DNA of 64,000 nucleotides. Source: Rhodanobacter glycinis (lineage in GTDB: Bacteria > Pseudomonadota > Gammaproteobacteria > Xanthomonadales > Rhodanobacteraceae). Where the stretch lies: positions 186,001 to 250,000 of the forward strand of contig NZ_FOSR01000002.1 in assembly GCF_900114325.1 (NCBI RefSeq), written 5' to 3'. The notes beneath the pieces were generated by a model. That model had not been told where the DNA came from and did no database searches. It saw nothing but the letters and a program-made list of their open reading frames with translations. Shown here piece after piece: positions 38,276-48,233 of the stretch. Position numbers and translations under genes: made by a program. How positions within the stretch are numbered: position 1 is the first letter of the stretch; every line of letters starts with the position of its first letter.

Positions 38276-39103
38276 ATGAGCACCCCCGACCACTCCCCGC
38301 TCGGCAAGGCCACCGTCTACGCCGACCGCTACGACCCCGGCCTGCTGTTTCCCATCCCGCGCGTCGCCAAGCGCAACGAGATCGGCGTGGGCATGCCGCT
38401 GCCCTTCCACGGCACTGATATCTGGAACGCCTACGAGTTGTCCTGGCTGGACATGCGCGGCAAGCCGCAGGCGGCGGTGGCCGAATTCCGCATTCCGGCA
38501 AGCACGCCGAACATCATCGAATCCAAGTCGTTCAAGCTGTACTTGAACGGTTTCTCGCAGGAGCCGCTGGCCAGCGCCGCGGCCTTGCGCGCCCTGCTGC
38601 AGCAGGACCTGACCACGGCCGCCGGCGACGTGGTGGAGGTGATCCTGCATCCCGCGCGCACCGCGGCGCATACGTTCGCCGACCTGGCCGGCGAATCCAT
38701 CGACGAGCTGCCGGTAGCCATCGACGACTACGGCCCGCCGAAGGCCGATTACCTGCATGCCGACACGGCTGCCGCGGTGGTCGAGGAAACCCTGGTCTCC
38801 GACCTGCTGCGTTCGAACTGCCCGGTGACCGGCCAGCCCGACTGGGGCAGCGTGCAGATTGCCTACCGAGGAGCACCGCTCGACCGCGAGGGCCTGCTGC
38901 GCTACCTGGTCTCGTTCCGCACCCACAGCGAGTTCCACGAGCAGTGCGTGGAGCGCATCTTCATGGACATCAGCGCACGCTGTGCCCCCGAACGGCTGAG
39001 CGTCTATGCCCGCTACACCCGGCGCGGCGGGCTGGACATCAACCCGTTCCGCAGCAGCGTGCCAGGCAACGCGCCTGACAACCGCCGCGGTGCACGGCAA
39101 TAG
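38276..39103 (+). CDS. queF: NADPH-dependent 7-cyano-7-deazaguanine reductase QueF
   Basis: 275 aa; reduces preQ0 to preQ1 in queuosine biosynthesis. Length and two-domain T-fold layout match the bacterial bimodular (YqcD/E. coli) type of about 280 aa. Active-site thiol Cys and surroundings in [18 protein letters not shown], and the QueF NADPH-binding motif [12 protein letters not shown]. Cytoplasmic. The ATG at 38276 gives the family N-terminus; the open frame upstream belongs to the antisense of the M1 peptidase gene. Confidence 0.95.
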   Translation: MSTPDHSPLGKATVYADRYDPGLLFPIPRVAKRNEIGVGMPLPFHGTDIWNAYELSWLDMRGKPQAAVAEFRIPASTPNIIESKSFKLYLNGFSQEPLASAAALRALLQQDLTTAAGDVVEVILHPARTAAHTFADLAGESIDELPVAIDDYGPPKADYLHADTAAAVVEETLVSDLLRSNCPVTGQPDWGSVQIAYRGAPLDREGLLRYLVSFRTHSEFHEQCVERIFMDISARCAPERLSVYARYTRRGGLDINPFRSSVPGNAPDNRRGARQ

Positions 39104-39221
39104 CAGGCGCATCGGTCGGTCATCGGCACTTCAGATCCGAAGCGCTAGCCTTCGCAACGATATCGGCCTGCGTGACGCGGGCCGTTCGTGTCCCGTCGCG
39201 TCCTGAACTGGAATGCTGCCC

Positions 39222-39842
39222 ATGAAATCCACCGTACGCTCCGCTTTCCTGTATACCGCCACGCTGTCCGGCCTGCTGATCCTCAGCGCCTGCGGCAAGA
39301 GCGAACAACCGGCGGCCAACCAGCCAGCCGCAGCCAGCACGGCCACCGCCCCGGCCGCCGCCAGCACCGCCGCGACCGCGCCGGCACCCGCCAGCACCGC
39401 ACCGGCTGCGGCACCTGCCAGCGCCGGCACCGCGGCCACCCCGGCCATGACCAACGCCGCGGCCACGCCGCCGGCGACACCGGCGGCAGCGCCAGCCGAT
39501 GCCTTCAAGGTCGCCTCCCTGGCGGTGGGCGACTCGGTCAATGCCGAGCACAAGGTGCGCAAGGCGGAAGACCATTTCGCGCCGAACCAGAAGACCCTGT
39601 ATGCCAGCGTGCTCACCGATGGCAGCACCAACGGCGCCACCCTCAACGCCACCTGGCGTTACCTGGAAGGCAAGGGCCAGCTGGTCAGCAGCATCAGCCA
39701 GCGGATCGCCACCAGCGGCCCGGCCACCACCACCTTCAAGGTGGAAAACCCCAACCTGTGGCCGGAAGGCAAGTACAAGGTGGATATCACCCTGGACGGC
39801 AAGCAGGTCGCCAGCCAGAACTTCGAAGTCAAGAAGCGCTGA
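39222..39842 (+). CDS. lipoprotein, 206 aa, paralogous to the one at 2013
   Basis: Signal peptide with lipobox (GLLILSAC), a long Ala/Thr/Pro-rich linker (residues about 30-95) and a C-terminal beta domain of about 105 residues. That domain aligns with the lipoprotein at 2013-2504: VGDSVNAEHKV, HFAPNQKTLYASV, ATSGPATTTFKVENPNLWPE and GKYKVDITLDGKQVASQNF. An in-frame ATG three codons earlier (39213) is an alternative start. Followed by a strong terminator, so it is a single-gene unit. Function unknown; surface or periplasmic location expected. Confidence 0.82.
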   Translation: MKSTVRSAFLYTATLSGLLILSACGKSEQPAANQPAAASTATAPAAASTAATAPAPASTAPAAAPASAGTAATPAMTNAAATPPATPAAAPADAFKVASLAVGDSVNAEHKVRKAEDHFAPNQKTLYASVLTDGSTNGATLNATWRYLEGKGQLVSSISQRIATSGPATTTFKVENPNLWPEGKYKVDITLDGKQVASQNFEVKKR

Positions 39843-39874
39843 TCGCAGGCTCCCGGATTCCCGGGTTTGGCATG

Positions 39875-39898
39875 GGCGCCCCGCCGGGGCGCCTTTTT
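39875..39898 (+). terminator. intrinsic terminator
   Basis: GGCGCCCC-GCC-GGGGCGCC followed by TTTTT, 32 nt behind the lipoprotein stop. Confidence 0.9.
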
Positions 39899-39998
39899 CA
39901 TGGTGAATGCATGACCGGTGCCGCGTTGCGTCCGTGCCCATGGCATGCGGCGGACAATGTGGCACCATCGCGATAAAGCGCAGTCAGGGGACACGGCA

Positions 39999-42608
39999 GT
40001 GGAGCAGCAAGGGGGCGCGGAGATCCTGAGTCGGCCAGAGGCTCCGGGCGGCATGCCTGCGGGCCCGGCCTGGCTGCGCCGCTTCGGCGGTCCGCTGCTG
40101 TCGGTGCTGATGCTGGCGCTGGCGCTGTGGGCGCTGCAGAAACTGGCCGGCGAGGTCAGCTACCACGCGGTGGGTCACTATCTGCACCGCTTGCGCCGCG
40201 GCCGCATCGGCCAGGCCATCGTGCTTACCGCGCTGGGCTACGCGGTGATGACGCTGTACGACATGTTCGCGCTCGCCGCCATCGGCAAGCGCCTGCCGCG
40301 CCGGCGCGTGGCACTGATCTCCTTCATCAGCTACGCCTTCAGCAACACGCTGGGCATGGCGCTGCTGGTATCCGGTTCGATCCGCTACCGCTTCTACATC
40401 CAGGCCGGGCTGTCGACCGCCGACGTGGCCAAGGTGGTGCTGTTCTGCACGCTGAGCTTCTGGCTGGGCCTGTGTGCGGTGACCGGGGTGACTTTGCTGC
40501 TGGAACCGGTGTCGCCGCAATTGCCGTTTGCCGCGCTGCACATACCGCTGGGCATCGTACTGACGCTGCTGCCACTGGCGTGGCTGCTGGGCGGATTGCT
40601 GCGGCGTGAACCGTTGCGCTTCCGGCGCTGGCAGCTGGCCCTGCCCAGCTTCGGCACCGCGTTGCGCCAGGTGCTGGTGGGCGCGCTGGACTGGGGCCTG
40701 GCCGCGGCGGTGCTGTATGCCTTGATGCCCAGCGAGATCGTGATCGATTTCGGGCCGTTCCTGGCGATCTTCGTGCTGGCGCAGATGGCCGGCCTGGTCA
40801 GCCATGTGCCTGGCGGCCTGGGCGTGTTCGAGGCGGTGATGCTGGCCGGCCTGGGCGCCACCGGCAACGCCACGCTGAGTGCGCCGATGCTGGGTGCACT
40901 GGCGGCGTTCCGTGGCGTCTACTACCTGCTGCCGCTGTGCGTCGCCACTGTGCTGGTGGTGGTGCGCGAGGCACGCGGCCTGCGCCAGCGCACCTTGCTG
41001 TCGCCCTGGTTCACCGGGCTGCTACCGCCGTTCTTCGCCGGGCTCACCCTGGTCTCCGGCGCGATATTGCTGTTCTCCGGCGCCACCCAGGCGCTGCCGC
41101 GCCGATTGACCGCGCTGAGCCATGTGCTGCCACTGCCGGTACTGGAGGTGTCGCACTTCCTCAGCAGCGTGATCGGCATGTCGCTGCTGATCCTCGCCCG
41201 CGGACTGCAGCGCCGGCTGGACGCGGCCTATGTGCTGACCCTGACGCTGCTGGTGGCCGGCGCGGTGTTCTCGCTGCTCAAGGGCATCGACTACGAAGAG
41301 GCCACGCTGCTGATCATGCTGGCGCTGGCGCTGGCACCGGCGCACAAGCTGTTCTATCGCCGCGCCTCGCTGTTCCACGCCACCTTCTCGTTCGGCTGGT
41401 CGCTGGCGATCGTGGCGGTGCTGGGCTGCACGCTGTGGCTGGTGTTCTTCAGCTACCAGCATGTGGAATACAACAACGACCTCTGGTGGGAATTCAGCTT
41501 CCACCACGGTGGCGCGCCGCGTGCCTTGCGCGCGCTGGTGGGCGCTACCGCGGCCGGCCTGCTGTTCGCGCTGGTCAGCCTGATCCGCTCGGAAAAGCCG
41601 CGCCCCACCCTGCCCAGTGAAGCCGAACTGGCGCGGGCGCTGCCGCTGATCAAGCAATCGCCGTCCGCGCAGACGCACCTGGCGCTGATGGGCGACAAGG
41701 CGCTGCTGTTCGACCCCGAGGACCGCGCCTTCATCATGTACGCCATTGGCGGGCGCAGTTGGGTGGCGATGGGCGATCCGGTGGGCCGTGACCCCAAGGC
41801 CCGGCAGGAACTGGTGTGGACCTTCCACGAACTGTGCGAACGCGCCGGCGGCTGGCCGGTGTTCTACCAGGTGAATCCGCGCGACCTCGATCTGTACCTG
41901 GAAGTCGGCATGAGCCTGCTGAAGGTCGGCGAGGAAGCGCGCGTACGGCTGGACCAGTTCAACCTCGACGGCAAGTCGAAGAAGAGCCTGCGCAACATCG
42001 TCAGCAAGCTGCAGCGCGACGGCTTGCGGATGGAGATCGTGCCGGTGGAACGCGTACCCGAACTGCTGCCGCGGCTGAAACCGGTCTCCGACGCCTGGCT
42101 GCGCGACAAGCGCGTGCGCGAGAAGGGCTTCTCGCTCGGCTCGTTCGACGCGCGCTACCTCGCCCGCACGCCGATGGCCGTGGTATGGCAGGACGAGCAG
42201 CCGGTGGCATTCGCCAACCTGTTCCTGGGCGACACCCTGGAAGAGGCCTCGGTCGACCTGATGCGCCAGTTGCCCGATGGCCCGCCCGGCATCATGGACT
42301 ATCTGTTCGTGGAACTGATGCTGTGGTCCAAGGCGCAGGGCTACCGCTGGTTCAACCTCGGCATGGCCCCGCTGTCGGGCCTGCAGAACCGGCGCCAGGC
42401 ACCGCTATGGAACCGTTTCGGCGCACTGCTGTTCGGTCGCGGCGAACGTTTCTACAATTTTCGCGGTCTGCATCGCTACAAAGACAAATTCGATCCCGAG
42501 TGGGAGCCGCGCTACATGGCGGTGCCCGGCGGAATCGCATTGCCGGTGGTGCTGACCAACGTGGCCAGCCTGATTTCCGGCGGCCTTACCGGAGTGGTAC
42601 GTCGATGA
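39999..42608 (+). CDS. mprF: bifunctional aminoacyl-phosphatidylglycerol synthase/flippase MprF
   Basis: 869 aa. It transfers an amino acid (Lys or Ala) from tRNA to phosphatidylglycerol and flips the product, making the surface less anionic. N-terminal two thirds hold about 12-14 membrane helices (flippase part, e.g. SHVPGGLGVFEAVMLAGLG); the C-terminal cytosolic DUF2156 synthase domain follows from about residue 550 (SPSAQTHLALMGDKALLFD; RWFNLGMAPLSGLQNR). The GTG start at 39999 is preferred: AGGGG lies 8 nt before it. An ATG at 39957 is the alternative. It overlaps the virJ-like gene by 4 bp (ATGA). Confidence 0.93.
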   Translation: MEQQGGAEILSRPEAPGGMPAGPAWLRRFGGPLLSVLMLALALWALQKLAGEVSYHAVGHYLHRLRRGRIGQAIVLTALGYAVMTLYDMFALAAIGKRLPRRRVALISFISYAFSNTLGMALLVSGSIRYRFYIQAGLSTADVAKVVLFCTLSFWLGLCAVTGVTLLLEPVSPQLPFAALHIPLGIVLTLLPLAWLLGGLLRREPLRFRRWQLALPSFGTALRQVLVGALDWGLAAAVLYALMPSEIVIDFGPFLAIFVLAQMAGLVSHVPGGLGVFEAVMLAGLGATGNATLSAPMLGALAAFRGVYYLLPLCVATVLVVVREARGLRQRTLLSPWFTGLLPPFFAGLTLVSGAILLFSGATQALPRRLTALSHVLPLPVLEVSHFLSSVIGMSLLILARGLQRRLDAAYVLTLTLLVAGAVFSLLKGIDYEEATLLIMLALALAPAHKLFYRRASLFHATFSFGWSLAIVAVLGCTLWLVFFSYQHVEYNNDLWWEFSFHHGGAPRALRALVGATAAGLLFALVSLIRSEKPRPTLPSEAELARALPLIKQSPSAQTHLALMGDKALLFDPEDRAFIMYAIGGRSWVAMGDPVGRDPKARQELVWTFHELCERAGGWPVFYQVNPRDLDLYLEVGMSLLKVGEEARVRLDQFNLDGKSKKSLRNIVSKLQRDGLRMEIVPVERVPELLPRLKPVSDAWLRDKRVREKGFSLGSFDARYLARTPMAVVWQDEQPVAFANLFLGDTLEEASVDLMRQLPDGPPGIMDYLFVELMLWSKAQGYRWFNLGMAPLSGLQNRRQAPLWNRFGALLFGRGERFYNFRGLHRYKDKFDPEWEPRYMAVPGGIALPVVLTNVASLISGGLTGVVRR

Positions 42609-43450
42609 AATTGCTTGCACTGGGTGCCGTGGTGGCCTGCGTGGCGGTGGCGGCCGCGATCGTCTGGAATCCGTTCTCGCGGCCCAGCCTGGAAAAATCC
42701 ACGGTGAAGCTGCTGGCCGCGCCAGGCACGCATGCGCCCGGTGGCGACAGCGACGTGCTGACCATCATCTACTCCGGCGACGGCGGCTGGCGCGACCTCG
42801 ACCAGCAACTGGGCAAACTGCTGGTGGCGCGCGGCATGCCGGTGCTGGGGGTCAGCACGCTGGCCTACTACTGGCACCAGCGCTCGCCGGAGGAGTCGGC
42901 GCAGGAACTCGACCCGATGATCACCCGCTACCTCGCGCAGTGGCACAAGAAGCGCGTGTGGCTGATCGGCTTTTCCTTCGGCGCCGACGTGCTGCCCTCG
43001 ATCGTGCAGCACCTGAGCCCGGCCAATCGCGCGAAGATCAGCCAGATGGTGCTGCTCTCGCCCAGCCGCGACGTGAACTTCGAAATCGCGCTGGAAGGCT
43101 ACATGCGCGAAAACTGGTTCAAGACCAAGCTCAAGGCGGTGATGGAGAAGGTCAATCCGATTCCGCACTATCCGTCGCTGCCGCGCGTGGCCGCGCTGGA
43201 CAACCAGCCGCCGGTGATCTGCTACTACGGCACCGACGACAGCGACGACAGCCTGTGCAGCGAAAAGAACCTGCCACCGTGGCTGGTAGTGCACGCCATG
43301 CCGGGCAGCCATCACTTCGACGACAACTATCCGGCGCTGATCACCCGCATGCTGCACGAGCTGCCCGCTGACGCCACCACTCCGGTTGCCGCGCCGGCCG
43401 CCACGTCGTCGGTCCCGGCGCCAGCCACTGCCACACCCGCCACGAACTGA
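42605..43450 (+). CDS. virJ: VirJ/AcvB family periplasmic serine hydrolase
   Basis: 281 aa. N-terminal signal/anchor ([19 protein letters not shown]), then an alpha/beta-hydrolase-like domain with [16 protein letters not shown], nucleophile elbow [13 protein letters not shown] and a closing His in [15 protein letters not shown]; low-complexity Ala/Thr/Pro tail. The 4-bp overlap with mprF shows translational coupling. In Agrobacterium, acvB lies in an operon with the mprF homologue lpiA, and AcvB hydrolyses lysyl-phosphatidylglycerol. By analogy this protein would undo or tune the product of MprF. Confidence 0.9.
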   Translation: MKLLALGAVVACVAVAAAIVWNPFSRPSLEKSTVKLLAAPGTHAPGGDSDVLTIIYSGDGGWRDLDQQLGKLLVARGMPVLGVSTLAYYWHQRSPEESAQELDPMITRYLAQWHKKRVWLIGFSFGADVLPSIVQHLSPANRAKISQMVLLSPSRDVNFEIALEGYMRENWFKTKLKAVMEKVNPIPHYPSLPRVAALDNQPPVICYYGTDDSDDSLCSEKNLPPWLVVHAMPGSHHFDDNYPALITRMLHELPADATTPVAAPAATSSVPAPATATPATN

Positions 43451-43715
43451 CCCCCGGTCGCACCGGCCCTCGCATCACCGCCGCGCGTTCGTGCAGGTGA
43501 TGCGAAGGCCGCGTGACAGCGCCGCGCACCTGCCTGAACCGCATCGCGAGATCGCGACAAGGCGTTCACGAGCAGGCTGCTCGAATCAGTGCCGCACGGA
43601 CCGTGGCAAGCCACCCGCACCACCTCCGCGCCTATCGCAACGGCTGGCGCCCGATCATGGCGTCCATGCCCCAACCGCGATGCCGGCTTCGGCATCGCCA
43701 ACGTGGAGAAACGCC
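43451..43715. other. intergenic region without recognisable features
   Basis: 265 bp between virJ and the DUF1328 gene. Several reading frames cross it, but none has a plausible start signal or protein-like sequence. No terminator seen. Confidence 0.4.
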
Positions 43716-43889
43716 ATGCTCTACTGGGCCATCGTGTTTTTCGTGATCGCCATCGTCGCTGCCATCTTCGGCTTCGGCGGCATCGCGGCCGGCGCCGCCG
43801 GCATCGCCAAGATCCTGTTCGTGATCTTCCTCATCCTGTTCGTGCTGTCGCTGATCTTCGGTGGCTTCCGTCGCGGACCGCGGTTGTAG
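43716..43889 (+). CDS. DUF1328 family small membrane protein (YtjA-like)
   Basis: 57 aa with two predicted membrane helices ([20 protein letters not shown] and [20 protein letters not shown]) joined by a Gly/Ala turn, ending FRRGPRL. This is the full length of the family. GGAG lies 8 nt before the ATG. Members are often general stress genes; the molecular role is not known. Confidence 0.92.
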   Translation: MLYWAIVFFVIAIVAAIFGFGGIAAGAAGIAKILFVIFLILFVLSLIFGGFRRGPRL

Positions 43890-44046
43890 CACTCAGCGCA
43901 CATCGGGAAGCGGATCGCGCGTGCCTTCCGCGGCCCAGGAGCGTGGGCAAGACACGACGCGCTTCCGCTTGAGTAGAATACGGAAATGGCGGCGAATTCA
44001 ATTCGCCGCCATTTCCGTTTCACCAGCATCGAGCACAGGGGGGCCG

Positions 44047-45066
44047 ATGATCGAGCTGGAAATACAGACACTCTCGGAAACGCGGGAGGGTCTGCTCATC
44101 GATGTGGGCGGCATCGTCGTCGCCACCGGATTCACCTTGCTGCGCCAGCGTCTGGCGCAGGATCCCCATGGCGCGTTGCTGACCATGGTCGTGCGCGGGC
44201 CGTCGCGCAAGCAGCGCGCGCTCGAAGATGCGCTGGATGCGCACGAGCGCATCATCAGTTTCGAGATTTCGCCATTCGTGCAAGGCGAGACGCGGCCGCA
44301 TTTCGCTGCATCACGGAAGTTCGCCCATCCACCGGTCGCGCCGCGGCCCGTCGTGCTCGAACCCGACATGCCAACCGAAGCGGCGCCGGCTACGGCAGCA
44401 CCGAACACAGCCGCGGTGGCCGCTCCGGTCGACGTCTTCGCGATTCCGTCCGTCGTGGCGACCCGACAGGAACCCTTGGTCGAAGCGGAACCGCCGCATG
44501 CATCGGAGCCGGAGCTGGAACTGGACTTCATCCTGCCCCATCCACCCGCTCCCGCGCCAACGCACATGGAGCCGGAACCGTTCATCGCGCCGTTCGTCGA
44601 ACTCGTCCCGACCGGTCCGGACGAATCGGCCGTCGAGGCTGCACTGCCGAAGCTGCTCGGTCGCTATCCGCAGGTCTTTCCCACGCTGCTGACGCTGGAA
44701 AAAACCGTGGACGCGACGGCGCGTGAACAATCGCTGTGGCTGGCGGGACAACGCCTGGGCCGCTGGATCTTCAACCGCGACTACGCTGCGCTGGGCAAGC
44801 TGGACCTGCACGAGGCCATCGAGCGTATCGGCACACCTGCACTGGGCGCGCTGGTCGAGATCGAACACCGCGGCGAGCAACTGCACATTCGCCACAGTCC
44901 GCTGTGCACGGAAGATGGCCATCCCGGCTGCCAGTTCTTCAACGGCTATCTGGAAGGGTTATTGGGGCCCGCGGTGACCGCCGAGGCAATCTCGATCTTC
45001 ACCCTCTGCTGCCGCAGCTGCGGTGCGGATGAATGCGTGCTGGCGATCGGCCCGGACTTCGCCTGA
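44047..45066 (+). CDS. V4R-domain protein with Cys-rich C-terminus
   Basis: 339 aa, cytoplasmic. N-terminal domain (about 1-100, IELEIQTLSETREGLLIDVG), a long disordered Ala/Pro/Glu linker (about 105-200), and a C-terminal V4R (4-vinyl reductase type) small-molecule/metal-binding domain from about 205. The C-terminus has six Cys: C287, C295, C321, C322, C325 and C330 (IRHSPLCTED, HPGCQFF, LCCRSCGADEC). V4R domains with this Cys pattern bind metal or serve as regulators of hydrocarbon or chlorophyll pathways. Start ATG 44047 with a GGGGGG-type ribosome site. Partner and ligand unknown. Confidence 0.75.
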   Translation: MIELEIQTLSETREGLLIDVGGIVVATGFTLLRQRLAQDPHGALLTMVVRGPSRKQRALEDALDAHERIISFEISPFVQGETRPHFAASRKFAHPPVAPRPVVLEPDMPTEAAPATAAPNTAAVAAPVDVFAIPSVVATRQEPLVEAEPPHASEPELELDFILPHPPAPAPTHMEPEPFIAPFVELVPTGPDESAVEAALPKLLGRYPQVFPTLLTLEKTVDATAREQSLWLAGQRLGRWIFNRDYAALGKLDLHEAIERIGTPALGALVEIEHRGEQLHIRHSPLCTEDGHPGCQFFNGYLEGLLGPAVTAEAISIFTLCCRSCGADECVLAIGPDFA

Positions 45067-45128
45067 ACTGACGACGCTGCCACACTTGCATGCCCGCACC
45101 GGGCGGCAAGCGTGGCGGCGCTGCGTGC

Positions 45129-46562
45129 TCAGCCTTCCATCTCTTCCAGTTCCTTGCCGCGCGTTTCCCTGACGAACATCACGACAAACACGATCGACAA
45201 TGCGGCCGCCGCCGCATACAGGCCATAGGCGCCTGCCAGCCCGATGCCAACCAGCAGCATCGGGAAGGTGATGGTGATGATGAAGTTCGAGATCCACTGC
45301 GCCGCACCAGCCACCGCCAGGCTGGAGCCGCGGATCTGGTTCGGGAACATCTCGCCCAACATCACCCACATCACCGGGCCCCACGACATGTTGAAGAAGA
45401 CCACGTAGGCGTTGGCCGCCACCAGGGCCAGCGTGCCCATGGCAGGCGGCAGGCTCAACTTGCCCTGGGCATCCATGCCGGCATGGATGAATGCCCAGGC
45501 GACCAGCGCCAAGGTCACGGTCATGCCGACGGAGCCGATCCACAGCAGCGGCTTGCGGCCGATCCGGTCGATCAATGCGACGGCGATCAGACACGCGCCG
45601 ATGCTGAGCGCGCCGGACAACACGTTGATCAGCAGCGCGTCGCTTTCGGAAAAGCCCACCGCCTGCCACAACACCGCGCCGTAATAGAACACCACGTTGA
45701 TGCCGACCAGCTGCTGGAACGTGGCCAGGCCGATGCCCACCCAGACGATGGGACGGACGCGACCTGAGGTCTTGTCCAGCAGATCGGACAGTTTCGGGCG
45801 ATGCCGGTCCTGCGCCAGCGAAGCGCCGATTTCGGCCAGCTTGGTGGCCGCCTCGGACTCGCCATAGAGGCTTCCCAGCACACGGGCGGCTTCGACTTCA
45901 CGCTTGCGCACCACCAGGAAACGGGGGCTTTCGGGAATGAACAGCAGCGAGACCAGGAATAGCGACGACGGCAACACCTGTACCCAGAACATCCAGCGCC
46001 AGGCATCCTGGCCCAGCCACAACACACTGGTGGAAGCACCCGCGGCGCTGGCCAGCAAGTAGTTGCTGAGGAAAGCGCTGAAGAGGCCGCCGATGATGGC
46101 AATCTGCTGCACCGTCGCCAGCCGGCCGCGATAACGCGCCGGCGCTACCTCCGCGATATAGGCCGGCGCAATGACGCTGGCCGCGCCCACCGCGAAACCG
46201 CCGGTGAGGCGAGCCGTCACGAACCACACCGCATCATGTGCCGCTCCGGCCCCCAGTGCCGACAACAGGAACAGCACGGCCGAGATGATCAGCACCGAAC
46301 GCCGCCCCCAGTAGTCGGACACGCGCCCTGCGAAGAATGCACCCAAGGCACAACCAAGCAGCATCGAGGCCACTTCGAAACCGAGCCCTGCCGCGTTGGA
46401 ATGGAAGGCCTGCTTCAGGCCATCGACCGTGCCATTGATGACGCCACTGTCGAAACCGAACAGGAAACCACCCAAGGTGGCGACGCAACTGATCTGGACA
46501 ATGAGCCGGGTATTTTCCGCCGACTTGGCGACACCCGGATTTTCAAGCGAAACACTGTTCAT
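45129..46562 (-). CDS. xylE: MFS sugar porter, XylE-like sugar:proton symporter
   Basis: 477 aa, 12 predicted membrane helices. Sugar-porter signatures: DYWGRRS after TM2, PESPRFLVVRKRE before the central loop, QQLVGINVVFYYG in TM7, DRIGRKPLL and the closing RETRGKELEEMEG. Inner membrane; the natural substrate is probably D-xylose given xylA and xylB upstream on the same strand. It is separated from xylA by 293 bp that contain a palindromic repeat, so it may have its own promoter. Glucose or other hexoses cannot be excluded from sequence alone. Confidence 0.9.
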   Translation of the reverse strand: MNSVSLENPGVAKSAENTRLIVQISCVATLGGFLFGFDSGVINGTVDGLKQAFHSNAAGLGFEVASMLLGCALGAFFAGRVSDYWGRRSVLIISAVLFLLSALGAGAAHDAVWFVTARLTGGFAVGAASVIAPAYIAEVAPARYRGRLATVQQIAIIGGLFSAFLSNYLLASAAGASTSVLWLGQDAWRWMFWVQVLPSSLFLVSLLFIPESPRFLVVRKREVEAARVLGSLYGESEAATKLAEIGASLAQDRHRPKLSDLLDKTSGRVRPIVWVGIGLATFQQLVGINVVFYYGAVLWQAVGFSESDALLINVLSGALSIGACLIAVALIDRIGRKPLLWIGSVGMTVTLALVAWAFIHAGMDAQGKLSLPPAMGTLALVAANAYVVFFNMSWGPVMWVMLGEMFPNQIRGSSLAVAGAAQWISNFIITITFPMLLVGIGLAGAYGLYAAAAALSIVFVVMFVRETRGKELEEMEG

Positions 46563-46685
46563 GTCATGGAAGTCTCTGGGTCGTTTGCCGGCCGTTCCCC
46601 CCGCGGGAATGGCGCATCTCGGTGCGACATGTCTTCACCCAAACCGGGCCGGGCTCGATGCCCCAAAATCAAGCGACGCCCAAGC

Positions 46686-46794
46686 CCGTCATTCCAGCGA
46701 AAGCTGAGGCGCTTCACAACAGCGAAGCTGGTCAATCCAGCGCCTCTGCCGTGTACCGAGAGGCGCTGGATCCCAGCTTTCGCTGGGATGACGG
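46686..46794. repeat. palindromic intergenic repeat, copy 4 (interrupted)
   Basis: Left arm CCGTCATTCCAGCGAAAGCTG (46686-46706), then about 27 extra bases that include a second CAGCGAAGCTG, then AATCCAGCGCCTCT; right arm AGAGGCGCTGGATCCCAGC and TTTCGCTGGGATGACGG. Fills most of the xylA-xylE intergenic region; no gene seen there. Confidence 0.75.
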
Positions 46795-46855
46795 CGCTCA
46801 AGTTTGGAACATGGGGTGAGGCCCGGACTAGCCCGGGGTGAAGCATCCCCTACCC

Positions 46856-48193
46856 TCAGCGTGACAGATATTGATTGATCAGGTTCTCGTAACGCTCTTG
46901 CTTGCCACTCAACTGGACCGGCTCGCCGTTCCGTGCCGCGTAATCGCGCAGGTCGGCAAAACCGAGTTTGCCCTGCACGAAGTCGCTGCCGGCACCGGCC
47001 TCGAAGCTGACGTAGCGCTTCGCCCGCTGATGTTCGAGCGGCGACTGGGTCAGCAACCCATGTGCCACCTCCAGCCCGCGCGCAAAGGTATCCATGCCAC
47101 CGATGTGCGCCAGGAACAGGTCCTCGGCATCGGTCGACTCGCGGCGCACCTTCGCGTCGAAGTTCAAGCCACCGGGCGCCAGCCCACCCTGTCGCAATAC
47201 CACCAGCATAGCCCCGACAGTGTCGTAGAGATCGGTCGGGAACTGATCGGTATCCCAGCCATTCTGCGCATTGCCACGATTGGCATCGACGCTGCCGAGC
47301 AAGCCATGGTCGGAAGCCACCTGCAGGTCGTGCTCGAAGGTATGGCCGGCGAGCGTGGCGTGGTTCGCCTCGATGTTGAGCTTGAAATCCTTGTCCAGTC
47401 CGTGCTGCTTCAGGAAGCCCACCACCGTCGACGAATCGAAGTCGTACTGGTGCTTCATCGGCTCCATCGGTTTGGGCTCGATCAGGAAGTTGCCGTTGAA
47501 GCCGATGCTGCGGCCATAGTCACGCGCCATCTCCAGGAAACGGGCGAAATGCTCCAGCTCACGCTTCATCTGCGTGTTGTGCAACGAGGAATAGCCTTCG
47601 CGGCCACCCCAGAACACGTAGCTGCTGCCGCCCAGCTCGACGGTTGCCTCGAGCGCCGCCTTGACCTGCACCGCCGCTCGCGCCACCACGGCGAAATCGG
47701 GGTTGGTGGCCGCGCCGTTCATGTAGCGCGGATGGCTGAACAGGTTGGCCGTTCCCCACAACACCTTGATACCGGTGGCCTCTTGACGCTCCTTCGCCAT
47801 CGCCACCATGCGCCGGAGGTTTTTCTCGTATTCGCCGACATCTTCGGCATCCGGCGCCATGTCGATGTCGTGGAAGCAGTAGTACGGCACGTCAAGCTTG
47901 GTGAAGAATTCGAAAGCGGCGTCCATCCGCGCGTCGGCGCGCGTCGTCGCCGTGTCGTGCTCGTCCCACGGAAAGCGGCGCGTGCCCGGACCAAACGGAT
48001 CACCACCCGAGTTGCAGAAGCTGTGCCAATAACACACGGCGAAGCGCAAGTGCTCGGCCATGGTCTTGTCGCCGATCTTGCGGGTCGCGTCGTAATGCTT
48101 GTAGGCGAGCGGATTGTCCGAACCGACACCCTCGAACGGAATGCGCCCGATGCCGGGGAAATACTCGCGCTTGCCTGTGAAGAGATTGCTCAT
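46856..48193 (-). CDS. xylA: xylose isomerase
   Basis: 445 aa, class II length; converts D-xylose to D-xylulose. Typical segments: [51 protein letters not shown] (catalytic His/Asp), [58 protein letters not shown] and [20 protein letters not shown] (metal-binding Glu/Asp/His). ATG 48193 with GAAGGA about 10 nt upstream; the longer open frame upstream is antisense-like sequence over xylB. 40 bp behind xylB, so one transcript. Confidence 0.96.
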   Translation of the reverse strand: MSNLFTGKREYFPGIGRIPFEGVGSDNPLAYKHYDATRKIGDKTMAEHLRFAVCYWHSFCNSGGDPFGPGTRRFPWDEHDTATTRADARMDAAFEFFTKLDVPYYCFHDIDMAPDAEDVGEYEKNLRRMVAMAKERQEATGIKVLWGTANLFSHPRYMNGAATNPDFAVVARAAVQVKAALEATVELGGSSYVFWGGREGYSSLHNTQMKRELEHFARFLEMARDYGRSIGFNGNFLIEPKPMEPMKHQYDFDSSTVVGFLKQHGLDKDFKLNIEANHATLAGHTFEHDLQVASDHGLLGSVDANRGNAQNGWDTDQFPTDLYDTVGAMLVVLRQGGLAPGGLNFDAKVRRESTDAEDLFLAHIGGMDTFARGLEVAHGLLTQSPLEHQRAKRYVSFEAGAGSDFVQGKLGFADLRDYAARNGEPVQLSGKQERYENLINQYLSR

Positions 48194-48233
48194 GGAATTC
48201 GTGTCCTTCGAGGGTGGGGAATGCGCGGCCGGG

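Noticed and set aside
36170..39103. 977-aa plus-strand frame as one large protein ending in QueF
   Set aside because: Only the last 275 residues are protein-like (QueF); the rest is antisense to the M1 peptidase gene.
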